Positions 1 through 8,544 of a DNA stretch of 64,000 bases are shown here, one piece after another. The notes beneath the pieces are model-generated. The model was not told where the DNA came from. It did not search any database and worked only from the letters and a program-made list of their open reading frames with translations. Position numbers and translations under genes: made by a program. The stretch is from an uncultured Roseburia sp. (lineage in GTDB: Bacteria > Bacillota > Clostridia > Lachnospirales > Lachnospiraceae), in contig CAJTOI010000010.1 of assembly GCA_910577925.1 (NCBI GenBank), forward strand, positions 1 through 64,000, read 5' to 3'. Position 1 is the first letter of the stretch; each line of letters starts with the position of its first letter.

Positions 1-2373
1 AGGCGTCTTGTCCTTCGGGCGCTGTTCCTTCGTCGGCTCGATTTTCTTCGGCCCGATGTCCGCGCGCGAAAACCCGATCTCGGGCGCTTCCCCGGCGGAC
101 GGCCGCTCCTGCCGTTTTTCTTTTTCCCTCGCTCCGCGCGCTCTCTGCGCCCATGCCCGCTCTGCCGTTTTCGGCTCCTCTGCCCGCTCTGCCGTTTTCG
201 GCTCCTCTGCCCGCTCTGCCGTTTTCGGCGCTTCCTGCCGCTCCGGCACGGGATCTTCAATCAGCCCCGTCAGTCCTCCCGTGTGCAGCACCGCAAGCTC
301 ATGCAGTGCGCGGGTCGCCGCCACATACAAAAGTTTTGCATGGCCGTTGTCGGAAGGATACGCCTCTCTGTCGGGATTTAAAATCACGACCGCGTCAAAC
401 TCAAGTCCTTTTGTGTACGCGACCGGCAGTACCATCACACCGCTGCCGAACTCTGCCCCCGCTAAAGTTCCGTCCGACAGCTCCACCGTTTTTCCGAGTC
501 TGCGGACAGCGTTTTTTGCCTGCGCCTCGTCGCGGCACACCACCGCAATCGTCTCAAGCCCCCGCCTCTGCCATTTCTTTATCGCTGCCGCCGTCTCCTC
601 CATCAGTTCCTCCTCATCCGCACACCGTTCCACGCGCACCGAATTTCCGTGGCGCACAATCGGCTCCGACGGATAGATGGGAAAGCTGCCGTGCCGCAAA
701 ATATCGGTCGCAAAGCGGGAAATCTCAACGGTGTTCCGATAGCTTTTCCGAAGTATCTCAAAACTGTCAAAGGGACCTGTCAGAAAGTGTTCCCGCAGCT
801 CCTCCCAGTCGTTTAACCCGCTGCCGAAATGGATATTCTGGGACACATCCCCCATAATCGTAAACGTGCAGCCGCCGCGCATACAGTATTTCAGCGCCGC
901 ATACGCCGTCATCCCGAAATCCTGCGCCTCGTCAATAACCACATGGCTTGCCTCCCGGATTTCCTCCGTCTCCTTCACCCGCTTGTACAGATAGGCGAGC
1001 GCCGCCAGGTCATAGACGTCAAACCGATCTTTTTCGTAAGGAACCGGCTTGCCCTCCCGCTCCTGCTGCGCCAAAAACTCCTCATAGATTTCAAAAATCG
1101 GTTTTTTCCAGCGCTTCGGCCCGAAATGAAAGCGGAACTTCCGGCACAGCTCCTTTTTTTCCTCGGGCGTATAGCCGACCTCCTTTCCCGCAATCTCATT
1201 GTTGACTTTTGCGGCAATGCGCTCGTTTAACATCCGTATCTTATTCTGTATGGAAATCTGCGGATTTTCCCGAATATAAGTCTCAATCGCGTCACGCGGC
1301 AGCAGCAGTTTGCTGCGCGCCGCGGCCGGATGCGTTTCCTTCACGCCGTAAATCCCGTAATCGGCGCGGTTAATCGCGATATCCTCCCGGGGAACCGCAC
1401 GCCATTCGAGCGCGGCACAGTACGCTTCGAGCGCGTGAAACCACGCAATGCGGCCCTTTTCCTCGGCCCCCTTTTCCGGCGGTTTCACACTCATTTTCTT
1501 TTCGTCCCAGTCCTCATACAAAAGCCGGACAAACAGCTGCTCCATCGTCATCTGCCGGATGCCGTAAACGTCCAGATCCGGCAGAACGCTCGTGATATAA
1601 TTGAGCAGAATCCGGTTGCTCCCGACGATATAAAAATCCTCTGGCCGGTACTCCGCTGCATAGTTGTATAAAATATAAGAAATCCGGTGCATTGCAACCG
1701 TCGTCTTCCCCGAACCCGCCGCCCCCTGCACAAGAATATTCCGCTTGGGGGATTTCCGGATAATCGCGTTCTGCTCCTGCTGGATCGTCGCGATGATTTC
1801 CCCGAGCACCGCCTTCTTATTCTTTGCGAGATACTTTGTCAGCAGTTCATCATTTGCCACCACATCCGAATCATAAAAATCCCGCAGCTCATCCTGCTCG
1901 ATCTCATAAGTGCGCTTTCTCGTGAGTTCTATCTCGTAGGAACCCTCATTTTTTACCTGATAGCTGCAGCGGCCGACAGCATTTTCATAGTAGACCCCCG
2001 CGATCGGCGCCCGCCAGTCAATCACTTCAAGATTCGTCACGTCCCTTGCAATGCCCACGCGGCCGATATAGCAGCACTCCGGCCTCTTTGACTGTTCGGC
2101 CGTAAAATCGATGCGGCCGAAATACGGCTTTTTTCTGGCCTTTTCGCTGCGCGCAAGCTCGTTTTTCGTCTCCTCAAGCCTGGCCACCGTATTATTCCAC
2201 AGGGCGAGCGCCTCCTTGTCCTTCGTCCCGTAAGTCTCAAGCAGCTCATGCAGTTCTTCCTGCAGCCCCTTTACTTCCCCCTGTTTTTTCTCCAGATTTT
2301 CCTGCGCAATTTTCAGCACGCAGGCCAGCCGTTCCTCTTCTTCCTCTCTCGTAATTCCCGGTATCTTTTCCAT
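1..2373 (-). CDS. helD: HelD-type UvrD-like helicase/RNA polymerase recycling ATPase (3' end cut by window)
   Basis: Open frame of 791 codons running off the left edge; ATG at 2373 is preceded by AAAGGAG. The family is a superfamily 1 ATPase that binds RNA polymerase and releases it from stalled complexes. An N-terminal coiled-coil segment (about residues 8-80) is followed by Walker A GAAGSGKTT (K223). Further on are the Walker B-like VVIDEAQDF, the motif III-like MGDVSQNIH, and C-terminal motifs including TKGLEFDAVV and LLYVAATRA. After the last helicase motif the protein continues into a charged low-complexity tail with three copies of a 9-residue unit (EEPKTAERA), which is not part of the conserved fold. 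The gene is divergent from the siroheme reductase. The family call is firm; the recycling role is inferred from family knowledge. Confidence 0.9.
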   Translation of the reverse strand, partial: MEKIPGITREEEEERLACVLKIAQENLEKKQGEVKGLQEELHELLETYGTKDKEALALWNNTVARLEETKNELARSEKARKKPYFGRIDFTAEQSKRPECCYIGRVGIARDVTNLEVIDWRAPIAGVYYENAVGRCSYQVKNEGSYEIELTRKRTYEIEQDELRDFYDSDVVANDELLTKYLAKNKKAVLGEIIATIQQEQNAIIRKSPKRNILVQGAAGSGKTTVAMHRISYILYNYAAEYRPEDFYIVGSNRILLNYITSVLPDLDVYGIRQMTMEQLFVRLLYEDWDEKKMSVKPPEKGAEEKGRIAWFHALEAYCAALEWRAVPREDIAINRADYGIYGVKETHPAAARSKLLLPRDAIETYIRENPQISIQNKIRMLNERIAAKVNNEIAGKEVGYTPEEKKELCRKFRFHFGPKRWKKPIFEIYEEFLAQQEREGKPVPYEKDRFDVYDLAALAYLYKRVKETEEIREASHVVIDEAQDFGMTAYAALKYCMRGGCTFTIMGDVSQNIHFGSGLNDWEELREHFLTGPFDSFEILRKSYRNTVEISRFATDILRHGSFPIYPSEPIVRHGNSVRVERCADEEELMEETAAAIKKWQRRGLETIAVVCRDEAQAKNAVRRLGKTVELSDGTLAGAEFGSGVMVLPVAYTKGLEFDAVVILNPDREAYPSDNGHAKLLYVAATRALHELAVLHTGGLTGLIEDPVPERQEAPKTAERAEEPKTAERAEEPKTAERAWAQRARGAREKEKRQERPSAGEAPEIGFSRADIGPKKIEPTKEQRPKDKTP
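155..231. repeat. 27-bp in-frame tandem repeat in helD tail
   Basis: Almost three copies of a 27-bp unit start at 155, 182 and 209, the first two identical. In the helD frame they encode EEPKTAERA repeats. The identity between copies points to recent expansion by replication slippage. Confidence 0.9.
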
Positions 2374-2429
2374 CTTTACAGCCACGCTCCTTTCTTCTAC
2401 GAATTTTAACAAATATCCGAAAAAAGGTA

Positions 2430-2458
2430 TAGACTTGTAATCGGCAATATACTATAAT
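2430..2458 (+). promoter_or_regulatory. Sigma-A-like promoter directly before a terminator
   Basis: TAGACT (2430-2435), 17-bp spacer, TATAAT (2453-2458). Predicted start is near 2465, at the foot of the hairpin at 2466-2500, so a transcript from here would be only about 40 nt unless it reads through into the downstream reductase gene. Confidence 0.5.
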
Positions 2459-2465
2459 GGACAAT

Positions 2466-2505
2466 GAAGTGTGCCTATGAGAAACTTACAGGCACACTTC
2501 GCTTT
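2466..2505 (+). terminator. Hairpin with T-tract between helD and reductase
   Basis: Perfect 11-bp inverted repeat (GAAGTGTGCCT at 2466-2476, complement at 2490-2500) followed by GCTTTTTA on the plus strand. It has the form of an intrinsic terminator lying just after a promoter. Confidence 0.6.
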
Positions 2506-2563
2506 TTATATACTGCAGAACTTCCGTTTTTTACCGATACTTACGCTTCATTTTCCTGCCTTA

Positions 2564-2593
2564 TTTACACATTCCCTCATTCTATTGTATAAT
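2564..2593 (+). promoter_or_regulatory. Promoter of the siroheme reductase gene
   Basis: TTTACA (2564-2569), 18-bp spacer, TATAAT (2588-2593), about 50 bp ahead of the ATG at 2642. A strong AAAGGAGG ribosome binding site lies at 2628-2635. Confidence 0.7.
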
Positions 2594-2641
2594 AAATATT
2601 ATTATTTCTGATACTAAAAACAGTGCCAAAGGAGGTTTTAC

Positions 2642-4183
2642 ATGTCAAAAGATTATCTGACCGAATTTCTGCCTGATTTGGAAGAATTCAAAGAAAAAAC
2701 CATGAAATTTCACAGGAAAGAGCTCACCGTAGCCGAATATAAGGGCTTCTCCGGCGGATTCGGAAGCTACGCGCAGCGCGGCGGCGAGCGCCATATGCTC
2801 CGCCTGCGCATGGCGGGCGGCCGTCTCACAAAGGAGCGTCTGCGCTTCGTTGCGGAGATTTCCGAAAAATACAACATCGACCTCATCAAACTCACCACCT
2901 GCCAGTCTGTCCAGCTTCACAATCTTGCGGCCGAAGATTTGTGCGAAATTATCGAACAGGCCTGGAAAGCAGGTATGATCTCCCGCGGAGGCGGCGGTGA
3001 TTTCCCGCGGAATGTCATGGCGTCTCCTCTCTCGGGCGTACAGACGGAGGAATATTTCGACGTGCTTCCCTACGCGGAGGCGGCCGGGGAATACTTAATG
3101 GGCTTTATCAAAGCGGTCAAATTCCCGCGCAAGCTCAAGGTCTGTTTCTCCAACTCCCCGGCAAACGATCCCCATGCCACGTTCCGGGATCTGGGCTTTG
3201 CCGCAAACCCCGACGGTACCTTTGACGTCTATGCGGCCGGCGGCCTCGGGAACAAGCCGCTGCTCGGCGTGCGCGTCGCAGAGTCCGTGGCCCCCGAAAC
3301 GATTCTCTACCATATCAAGGCGATGGTAAATACGTTTGTGACCTACGGCAACTACGAAAACCGCGGCCGGGCCAGAACACGCTTTATGCAGGAAACCCTG
3401 GGCCGGGAAGGTCTGATCGAGGCATACCGCAAAAAGCTGCAGGAGGTGCAGGATTCGGAACGGCTCGATATCGCCGTATCCCCCGTCCCCGTCACAAAAT
3501 CCGGCTCGCCCTGCGATATTTCCGACAGACGGCTGATTCCCCAGAAGCAGGACGGCCTGTATGCGGTATTCTACCAGCCGATCGGCGGTATTCTGGCGCC
3601 CGATAAGGCTGCCGGGCTGTATGCGCTCATCCGCGATATGGAAGCTGTGGAAATCCGCCTGACCGCCGAGGAAGGACTCTATGTCATCAACTTAAACGGC
3701 GATGAGGCAAAGCAGGTGCTTGCGGCCACAGCGGACGGCGCCTCCACCCTATTTGAGACCTCCGTTGCCTGCATCGGCAGCGCCGTCTGCCAGGTCGGCA
3801 TCGGCAATTCCCAGGCCCTTCTCGCATCCTGCATCGAGGCCGTGCGCAGAGAAAACTTCCCGGACGGCACGCTGCCGCAGATTCATATTTCCGGCTGTCC
3901 ATCCTCCTGCGGTGCACACCAGATCGCAGGGATCGGCTTCCGCGGCGCCGTAAAACAGTCCCCCGAGGGACCGAAGCCCGCTTTCGCCGTCTTCCTCGGC
4001 GGCTGTCCGCTGCAGGGACGGGAAGTCATCTCCGACGCCGGGAAAGCAATCGCGGTCGACGATATCCCGCAGTTCCTTGTGGAGCTCGGCAGAATGGTAC
4101 ATGCGGCGCATACCACCTACGCCGAATGGATCGACGGACACCGCGCGGATTTGGATGCACTGATAGAACGGTATACGGCGTGA
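2642..4183 (+). CDS. Siroheme [4Fe-4S] nitrite/sulfite reductase, ferredoxin type
   Basis: 513 residues, the usual length of one-chain ferredoxin-dependent nitrite/sulfite reductases. These use siroheme coupled to a 4Fe-4S cluster for six-electron reduction of nitrite or sulfite in the cytoplasm. The cluster/siroheme ligands are visible as C377-x5-C383 (ACIGSAVC) and C419-x3-C423 (SGCPSSCG). Two ferrodoxin-like half domains surround them, with the conserved TTCQSVQLHNL stretch near residue 85. The gene stands alone between its own promoter and a strong hairpin that contains its stop codon. No ferredoxin, siroheme synthesis or transport gene is adjacent, so nitrite versus sulfite cannot be decided here. 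Confidence 0.88.
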   Translation: MSKDYLTEFLPDLEEFKEKTMKFHRKELTVAEYKGFSGGFGSYAQRGGERHMLRLRMAGGRLTKERLRFVAEISEKYNIDLIKLTTCQSVQLHNLAAEDLCEIIEQAWKAGMISRGGGGDFPRNVMASPLSGVQTEEYFDVLPYAEAAGEYLMGFIKAVKFPRKLKVCFSNSPANDPHATFRDLGFAANPDGTFDVYAAGGLGNKPLLGVRVAESVAPETILYHIKAMVNTFVTYGNYENRGRARTRFMQETLGREGLIEAYRKKLQEVQDSERLDIAVSPVPVTKSGSPCDISDRRLIPQKQDGLYAVFYQPIGGILAPDKAAGLYALIRDMEAVEIRLTAEEGLYVINLNGDEAKQVLAATADGASTLFETSVACIGSAVCQVGIGNSQALLASCIEAVRRENFPDGTLPQIHISGCPSSCGAHQIAGIGFRGAVKQSPEGPKPAFAVFLGGCPLQGREVISDAGKAIAVDDIPQFLVELGRMVHAAHTTYAEWIDGHRADLDALIERYTA

Positions 4184-4207
4184 CACTCTGTGTCACGCCG
4201 TATACCG
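4169..4207. terminator. Bidirectional terminator hairpin between convergent genes
   Basis: Perfect 18-bp stem (4169-4186 with 4190-4207) and a 3-nt loop. The TGA stop codon of the reductase (4181-4183) lies inside the 5' arm. It separates the reductase from the convergent chemoreceptor gene. Confidence 0.85.
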
Positions 4208-4238
4208 TTTAGAAAGACAATCCCGTTACCCGGCGCCG

Positions 4239-5918
4239 TCAGTTCCCGTCGATCTGAAATACGCTCAGCCCGTCTTTTAATTCTCTTGACAGAGTCGACA
4301 GATTATTCACTTTTTGGAGCATATTCTCCATCATCTCTTCCTGCTCTTTTGCATTATTTGAAACACCCATCGTATTTTCTGAAACATTTCCTGCAATATC
4401 GGATATTTTGTTGATCGCCTCATACAGCTCGGCCGTACCGCTCGTAACCTCCTCCGTGACCGCCGCCACACTGGTCATTTCCTCCGACACCCGTGAGATT
4501 TTCTTCATGATGCCCGAAAAGCTTTCCTTGGTCTCCGCCGCAAGGCTGATCCCCTCTTTCACGGAGCCGGTTCCCTCTTCCATCAGGACTACGCAGCCCT
4601 TGATACAGCTCTGTATATCCATGATAATCTTTGTGATTTCTCCGGTCGCTTTTCTGGACTCCTCGGCCAGATTTCCGACCTCGCCTGCCACAACCGCAAA
4701 CCCTTTTCCCTGATCGCCTGCTCTGGCCGCCTCAATCGAAGCATTCAGCGCCAGAAGATTTGTCTGCGCGGCGATCTCGGAAATCAGCTGAACGACATTT
4801 TGAATCGTGTTGGACATCTCCGACAATTCCTGGATCTGAGTGAAGGTATTTGCCACTTTGTGCTCAATCTCCGACATCTGCCCGACCACCAGTTCAAGCT
4901 TATCCGCACCGGCCTGCGCCTCCTGCACCGTCTCTGCAGACGCCGTGCTGATATTGGAAATATTCTGTGCGATATTTTCCATCCCCTTAGAAATTTCCTG
5001 GGTCATCTGTGAGTTGGCGCCCGTCAGATCACTCTGTTCCCCGGTCTCCGCCACCGCATGTTCCGATATCTTCACGATATCGCTTGCCTTTTCCTGCGTG
5101 TCTCTCGCACTGCTGCTGATGTTTTCCGATATCAGCATCAAGTCCGCCGCGTGAACATCCGTCTTCGCGATTAACCTGCTTAAGTTTTCTTTCATCTGCT
5201 GCATCGCGTCCGCCATATCACCGACTTCGTCGCCCTTACGCAAAAGCTTCCGGCTGACATTGACCGTAAAATCTCCGTTTCCCATCGCATTGCAGATACC
5301 GACGATTTCCTGAATCGCCTTAAACTTATAATTGCAGTACAGCGCAATCAGCACCGCGCTGGCCGCGCACATAACAAGCGCGATTAAAATCTCAATATCT
5401 CTGATTCTTGTAACGATACTGTCCACTGTGGAATTATAGATTCCCACATCCATAGACCCCCACAAAACACCGTCTACATAGATGGGACACATCACGTCAT
5501 ACGTCCACGCATTCTGCACGTCCGCCCAGAACTGGCTGGTCATCACCTCGCCCCGCTCGGCTGCGGGCACCGTATACCCCGTGTCATCAAGGTAGGACTT
5601 CCCTATTTTTTCCGTATCCGAATGGGCCACTGCCGTGACGGATGTGTCAATCGCCACCACATATGCAAAATGGCTGTTTTCCGCCGCCGTCTCCTCCACA
5701 AATGCCTGCAGCTCCTGTATATCCGCGCCCTTTTCCAAAAGAATGCCCGCCTGTTTCGCAAGCTGGGTATTTTCTTTCACAAACTGCGCCGTCATGCTTT
5801 CCGTAATGTATTTCTCCATAAAGTGAAGTGAGATAACCGCCATCGCCGTAAAGCTTGCCACAAACAGTACAATTGCCGCCAGCGTAATCTTTGCTTTTAA
5901 AGAAAATTTTTTTCTCAT
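4239..5918 (-). CDS. Methyl-accepting chemotaxis protein, single Cache-type sensor
   Basis: 559 residues. A transmembrane helix (about 8-30) is followed by an extracellular region to about 180 that looks like a single Cache fold (SHFAYVVAID, then PIYVDGVLWGSMDVGIY near its end). A second membrane helix, a HAMP linker and the cytoplasmic signalling hairpin with the tip QTNLLALNASIEAARAG follow. The last gene of the transporter/kinase operon, it starts 39 bp after the BCCT gene. That position suggests, but does not prove, that its ligand is the compound carried or metabolised by the operon. Confidence 0.92.
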   Translation of the reverse strand: MRKKFSLKAKITLAAIVLFVASFTAMAVISLHFMEKYITESMTAQFVKENTQLAKQAGILLEKGADIQELQAFVEETAAENSHFAYVVAIDTSVTAVAHSDTEKIGKSYLDDTGYTVPAAERGEVMTSQFWADVQNAWTYDVMCPIYVDGVLWGSMDVGIYNSTVDSIVTRIRDIEILIALVMCAASAVLIALYCNYKFKAIQEIVGICNAMGNGDFTVNVSRKLLRKGDEVGDMADAMQQMKENLSRLIAKTDVHAADLMLISENISSSARDTQEKASDIVKISEHAVAETGEQSDLTGANSQMTQEISKGMENIAQNISNISTASAETVQEAQAGADKLELVVGQMSEIEHKVANTFTQIQELSEMSNTIQNVVQLISEIAAQTNLLALNASIEAARAGDQGKGFAVVAGEVGNLAEESRKATGEITKIIMDIQSCIKGCVVLMEEGTGSVKEGISLAAETKESFSGIMKKISRVSEEMTSVAAVTEEVTSGTAELYEAINKISDIAGNVSENTMGVSNNAKEQEEMMENMLQKVNNLSTLSRELKDGLSVFQIDGN

Positions 5919-5957
5919 CCATATTCTCCTGTCGCTCGCTCTTATATTTTTAAACCG

Positions 5958-7469
5958 TCATTTCAGATACTTTCCCGCATCCTTCAAAAAACCTGCCACG
6001 ATCAGCAGGATGATCATCCCGATCGGCAGCGCCGCGATAATCGATACCGACTGAAGCTGATTCAAAGAGTTTCCCGCAAACACAAGCGCAATGGGAAGAA
6101 TAATAAACATCACCGCCCAGAACGTCCGTACCTTTTTATCCGGCTCGGCACCCACTTCCAGCTTTTTGTAAGAGTAGGAAGACACCACCATCGTCAGGGC
6201 GTCAAACGTCGTCGAGTAAAATGCAACCATTGTGATCACCAGCAAAAGCAGCCCCAGTTCGGCAAGCGGAAGCGTGTCGAATATCATCAGAATGGCATCC
6301 GATATCTCGCCTCCGCCTGCAATATGCCCGGAAATATCGACTCCGTGCTTCATCTGCTGTGCAAGACCGTAATTTCCGAGAATGATAAACGATGTGTAGG
6401 TGCCCGCAAGCCCCCAGCCGTATCCTCCCAGAATCACATTGCGCACCGTCCGCCCCCTGCTGATGCTCCCGATAAAAAAGGGCGTTGCCACACACCATAC
6501 CATCCAGTAAGACCAATAGTAGATCGTCCAGTTCTGCGGGAAGGAGGTCTCCCGCAGCGGGTCCATCCAGGTAGACATCCCGATAAAATTCTGCACCATA
6601 TTTCCGATCGCGGAAAATCCCGTCTCAAGGATATAGCCGGCCTCCCCGCCCGACACCAGAAAATACGCAAGCAGCGCAAAAAACAGCCATGTGCAGATTC
6701 CCGCAAGCTTTGAGACGCCCTTCATGCCGAACCATACGGTGAGCGTGTACACCGCCGCGATCACAAGAAGGAGCAGAATCGTAACCCCTGTGCCCGCCGT
6801 GATACCGGACACCCGGCCGAGCGCGGCCGAGAGCAGAGGCGTTGCCAGAGAAAAGGTTGTGGCCGTCCCCGAAATCAGCGCAAACACGGCGATCAGATCA
6901 ATCACTTTTCCCCATACGCCGTCGACCCTGCTGCCGAGCAGCGGCCGGCATGCCTCCGAAAATTTCTGGATCTCGCGCCCTCTGACATGGAGCATAAACC
7001 CAAACGCGGCTGCCAGAATCACATAAAAGCTCCACGCGATCGGTCCCCAGTGGAAAAGCGGATAGGTCGAAGCCCATTTCTGCACACCTCCAAGCTGCTC
7101 GATATACGGCTCATTTGCATACAGCGCCCACTCGCACAGAGAATAAAACAAAATATCCGCCGCCATCGTGGAGGTGAAAATCATCGTCCCCCACCGAAAG
7201 GAAGAATACTCCGGTTCCGCGGTATTTCCGAGCTTAATTTTCCCGTATTTCGAAAAGGCGATATACAGCGAACACACCAAAATCCCTGTTCCGAGAACCG
7301 CGTAATAGAGGCCGCCCTCATCGCCGATTTTCCCCCGGATAAGGTCAAGCATCCCCCTCGACTGCTCCGGCCACAGAACGAATACCGCAAAAAGCAGGCC
7401 GACAAACCCCAGCGGAACCAGTGTCGATACCCAGTCAATCTCATCCCTTAACTTCTGTTTCTCTTTCAT
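5958..7469 (-). CDS. BCCT-family transporter (betaine/choline/carnitine type)
   Basis: 503 residues with about twelve hydrophobic segments. Diagnostic family features are the aromatic-rich WTIYYWSYWMVW stretch, followed by GSISRGRTVRNVI, and the HWGPIAWSFY segment earlier. BCCT proteins move quaternary ammonium compounds such as glycine betaine, choline or carnitine, or exchange them. It lies 21 bp downstream of a choline-kinase-like gene and upstream of a chemoreceptor. The pairing favours choline or a related alcohol amine as substrate, but this is inference from context. Confidence 0.92.
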   Translation of the reverse strand: MKEKQKLRDEIDWVSTLVPLGFVGLLFAVFVLWPEQSRGMLDLIRGKIGDEGGLYYAVLGTGILVCSLYIAFSKYGKIKLGNTAEPEYSSFRWGTMIFTSTMAADILFYSLCEWALYANEPYIEQLGGVQKWASTYPLFHWGPIAWSFYVILAAAFGFMLHVRGREIQKFSEACRPLLGSRVDGVWGKVIDLIAVFALISGTATTFSLATPLLSAALGRVSGITAGTGVTILLLLVIAAVYTLTVWFGMKGVSKLAGICTWLFFALLAYFLVSGGEAGYILETGFSAIGNMVQNFIGMSTWMDPLRETSFPQNWTIYYWSYWMVWCVATPFFIGSISRGRTVRNVILGGYGWGLAGTYTSFIILGNYGLAQQMKHGVDISGHIAGGGEISDAILMIFDTLPLAELGLLLLVITMVAFYSTTFDALTMVVSSYSYKKLEVGAEPDKKVRTFWAVMFIILPIALVFAGNSLNQLQSVSIIAALPIGMIILLIVAGFLKDAGKYLK

Positions 7470-7490
7470 GTCTTACCTCTCGCTTTGCAC

Positions 7491-8447
7491 TTACTCCCGC
7501 ATCTCTGCCGCATATCCGTAATAGTCCTTTGCGTACCGATACTGTATTTTCTCGTACGCGTCAAAATGGACGCCGGAATCTTTCTTGATCTCACACCACA
7601 CGGTCCAGAGCAGGCCGCAGACCGCAATGTAGCAGTAAATTTTCCTCCGCACCTCCCACGGGCAGCCGTCCTGAAAATAAAACCCGATCACGCGGTCCAC
7701 CTGCGCCTTATCGTACTCCGCATAGATGCAGAACATTGCAATATCCATATGCGGGTCTGCCACAGACGCATACTCCCAGTCGATCAGACTGATCTTCTCC
7801 GGCCCGATTAAAAAGTTATCCGCTACCGGGTCCACATGGCACAGGCACTTTTCCGCCGGGGCCGCCTCAATGAATCCGCGCAGGCGCAGCACATCCTCTT
7901 TTGTCTGCGCGTAATCCGGAAAACTCTGCGTGATATCATGGCCGCACTCCCGCTCATAATCCGAAAGCTTGCGGTAAACGTCAAATTCGGCCTCCCCGTC
8001 AAGCCTCATCTGATGAAAATGGCACAGATGCCGGATACACCGTCTGACTTCCTCCATATCCTCCACGTTGCAGGTATGCGCATCCGAAAGATACTCCGTA
8101 ATCTTAATTCCCGAGTCGGGGTTAATATACAGATATCTGTCTGTAATGTCTTTCCCGGCAAGCGCCCGGTAAACCATCGCCTCCTGTTTTCGGTCCAGAA
8201 GCTTCTCCGAGCCCTCCCCCGGCACGCGGATCAGATATTCTCTTCCCCGGCAGCAAAAGTGAAACAGCCGGTTTGTCATCCCCTTTTCCAGCCGGCAAAA
8301 CGCTTCCATATCCTCCAAAAGACCGGTTTCCGCAAGAGCCAGAACCGCCTGCGCTGCGGCATCCGCACCCAGTCCGCACTCCTCCATCGCAGAACATATC
8401 TGCCGTTCTTTTTCAGTCTGCACCTTTTCCTCTTTTGCTCTGTCCAT
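7491..8447 (-). CDS. Choline/ethanolamine kinase-like phosphotransferase (LicA-like)
   Basis: 318 residues from the ATG at 8447, chosen because GGAGGG sits 4 nt upstream; an in-frame start at 8486 has no such site. Aminoglycoside-phosphotransferase fold: catalytic Brenner motif HVDPVADN (HxDxxxxN) and the metal-binding IDWEYASVADPHMDIA, which closely resembles choline kinases. Phosphorylation of choline or a similar small alcohol in the cytoplasm is the likely activity. Neighbouring BCCT transporter supports that. No cytidylyltransferase or phosphocholine transferase is nearby, so the fate of the product is unknown. Confidence 0.8.
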   Translation of the reverse strand: MDRAKEEKVQTEKERQICSAMEECGLGADAAAQAVLALAETGLLEDMEAFCRLEKGMTNRLFHFCCRGREYLIRVPGEGSEKLLDRKQEAMVYRALAGKDITDRYLYINPDSGIKITEYLSDAHTCNVEDMEEVRRCIRHLCHFHQMRLDGEAEFDVYRKLSDYERECGHDITQSFPDYAQTKEDVLRLRGFIEAAPAEKCLCHVDPVADNFLIGPEKISLIDWEYASVADPHMDIAMFCIYAEYDKAQVDRVIGFYFQDGCPWEVRRKIYCYIAVCGLLWTVWCEIKKDSGVHFDAYEKIQYRYAKDYYGYAAEMRE

Positions 8448-8489
8448 TTTGCCCTCCATACACGCACACATTGCCGTGCGCAGCAATAC

Positions 8490-8530
8490 GGCAAAGGGCT
8501 TTTGCTCTCTTTACGCAAAAACCCTTTGCC
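8490..8530. other. Intercistronic 16-bp inverted repeat
   Basis: Arms 8490-8505 and 8515-8530 match at 15 of 16 positions with a 9-nt loop. It lies between the isomerase stop (8545) and the kinase start (8447). There is no T-tract after it on the minus strand, so mRNA processing or stabilisation is more likely than termination. Confidence 0.7.
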
Positions 8531-8544
8531 TGTTTCGCTCATAT

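Noticed and set aside
155..231. Possible CRISPR or regulatory repeat
   Set aside because: Contiguous in-frame 27-bp units inside helD coding sequence.
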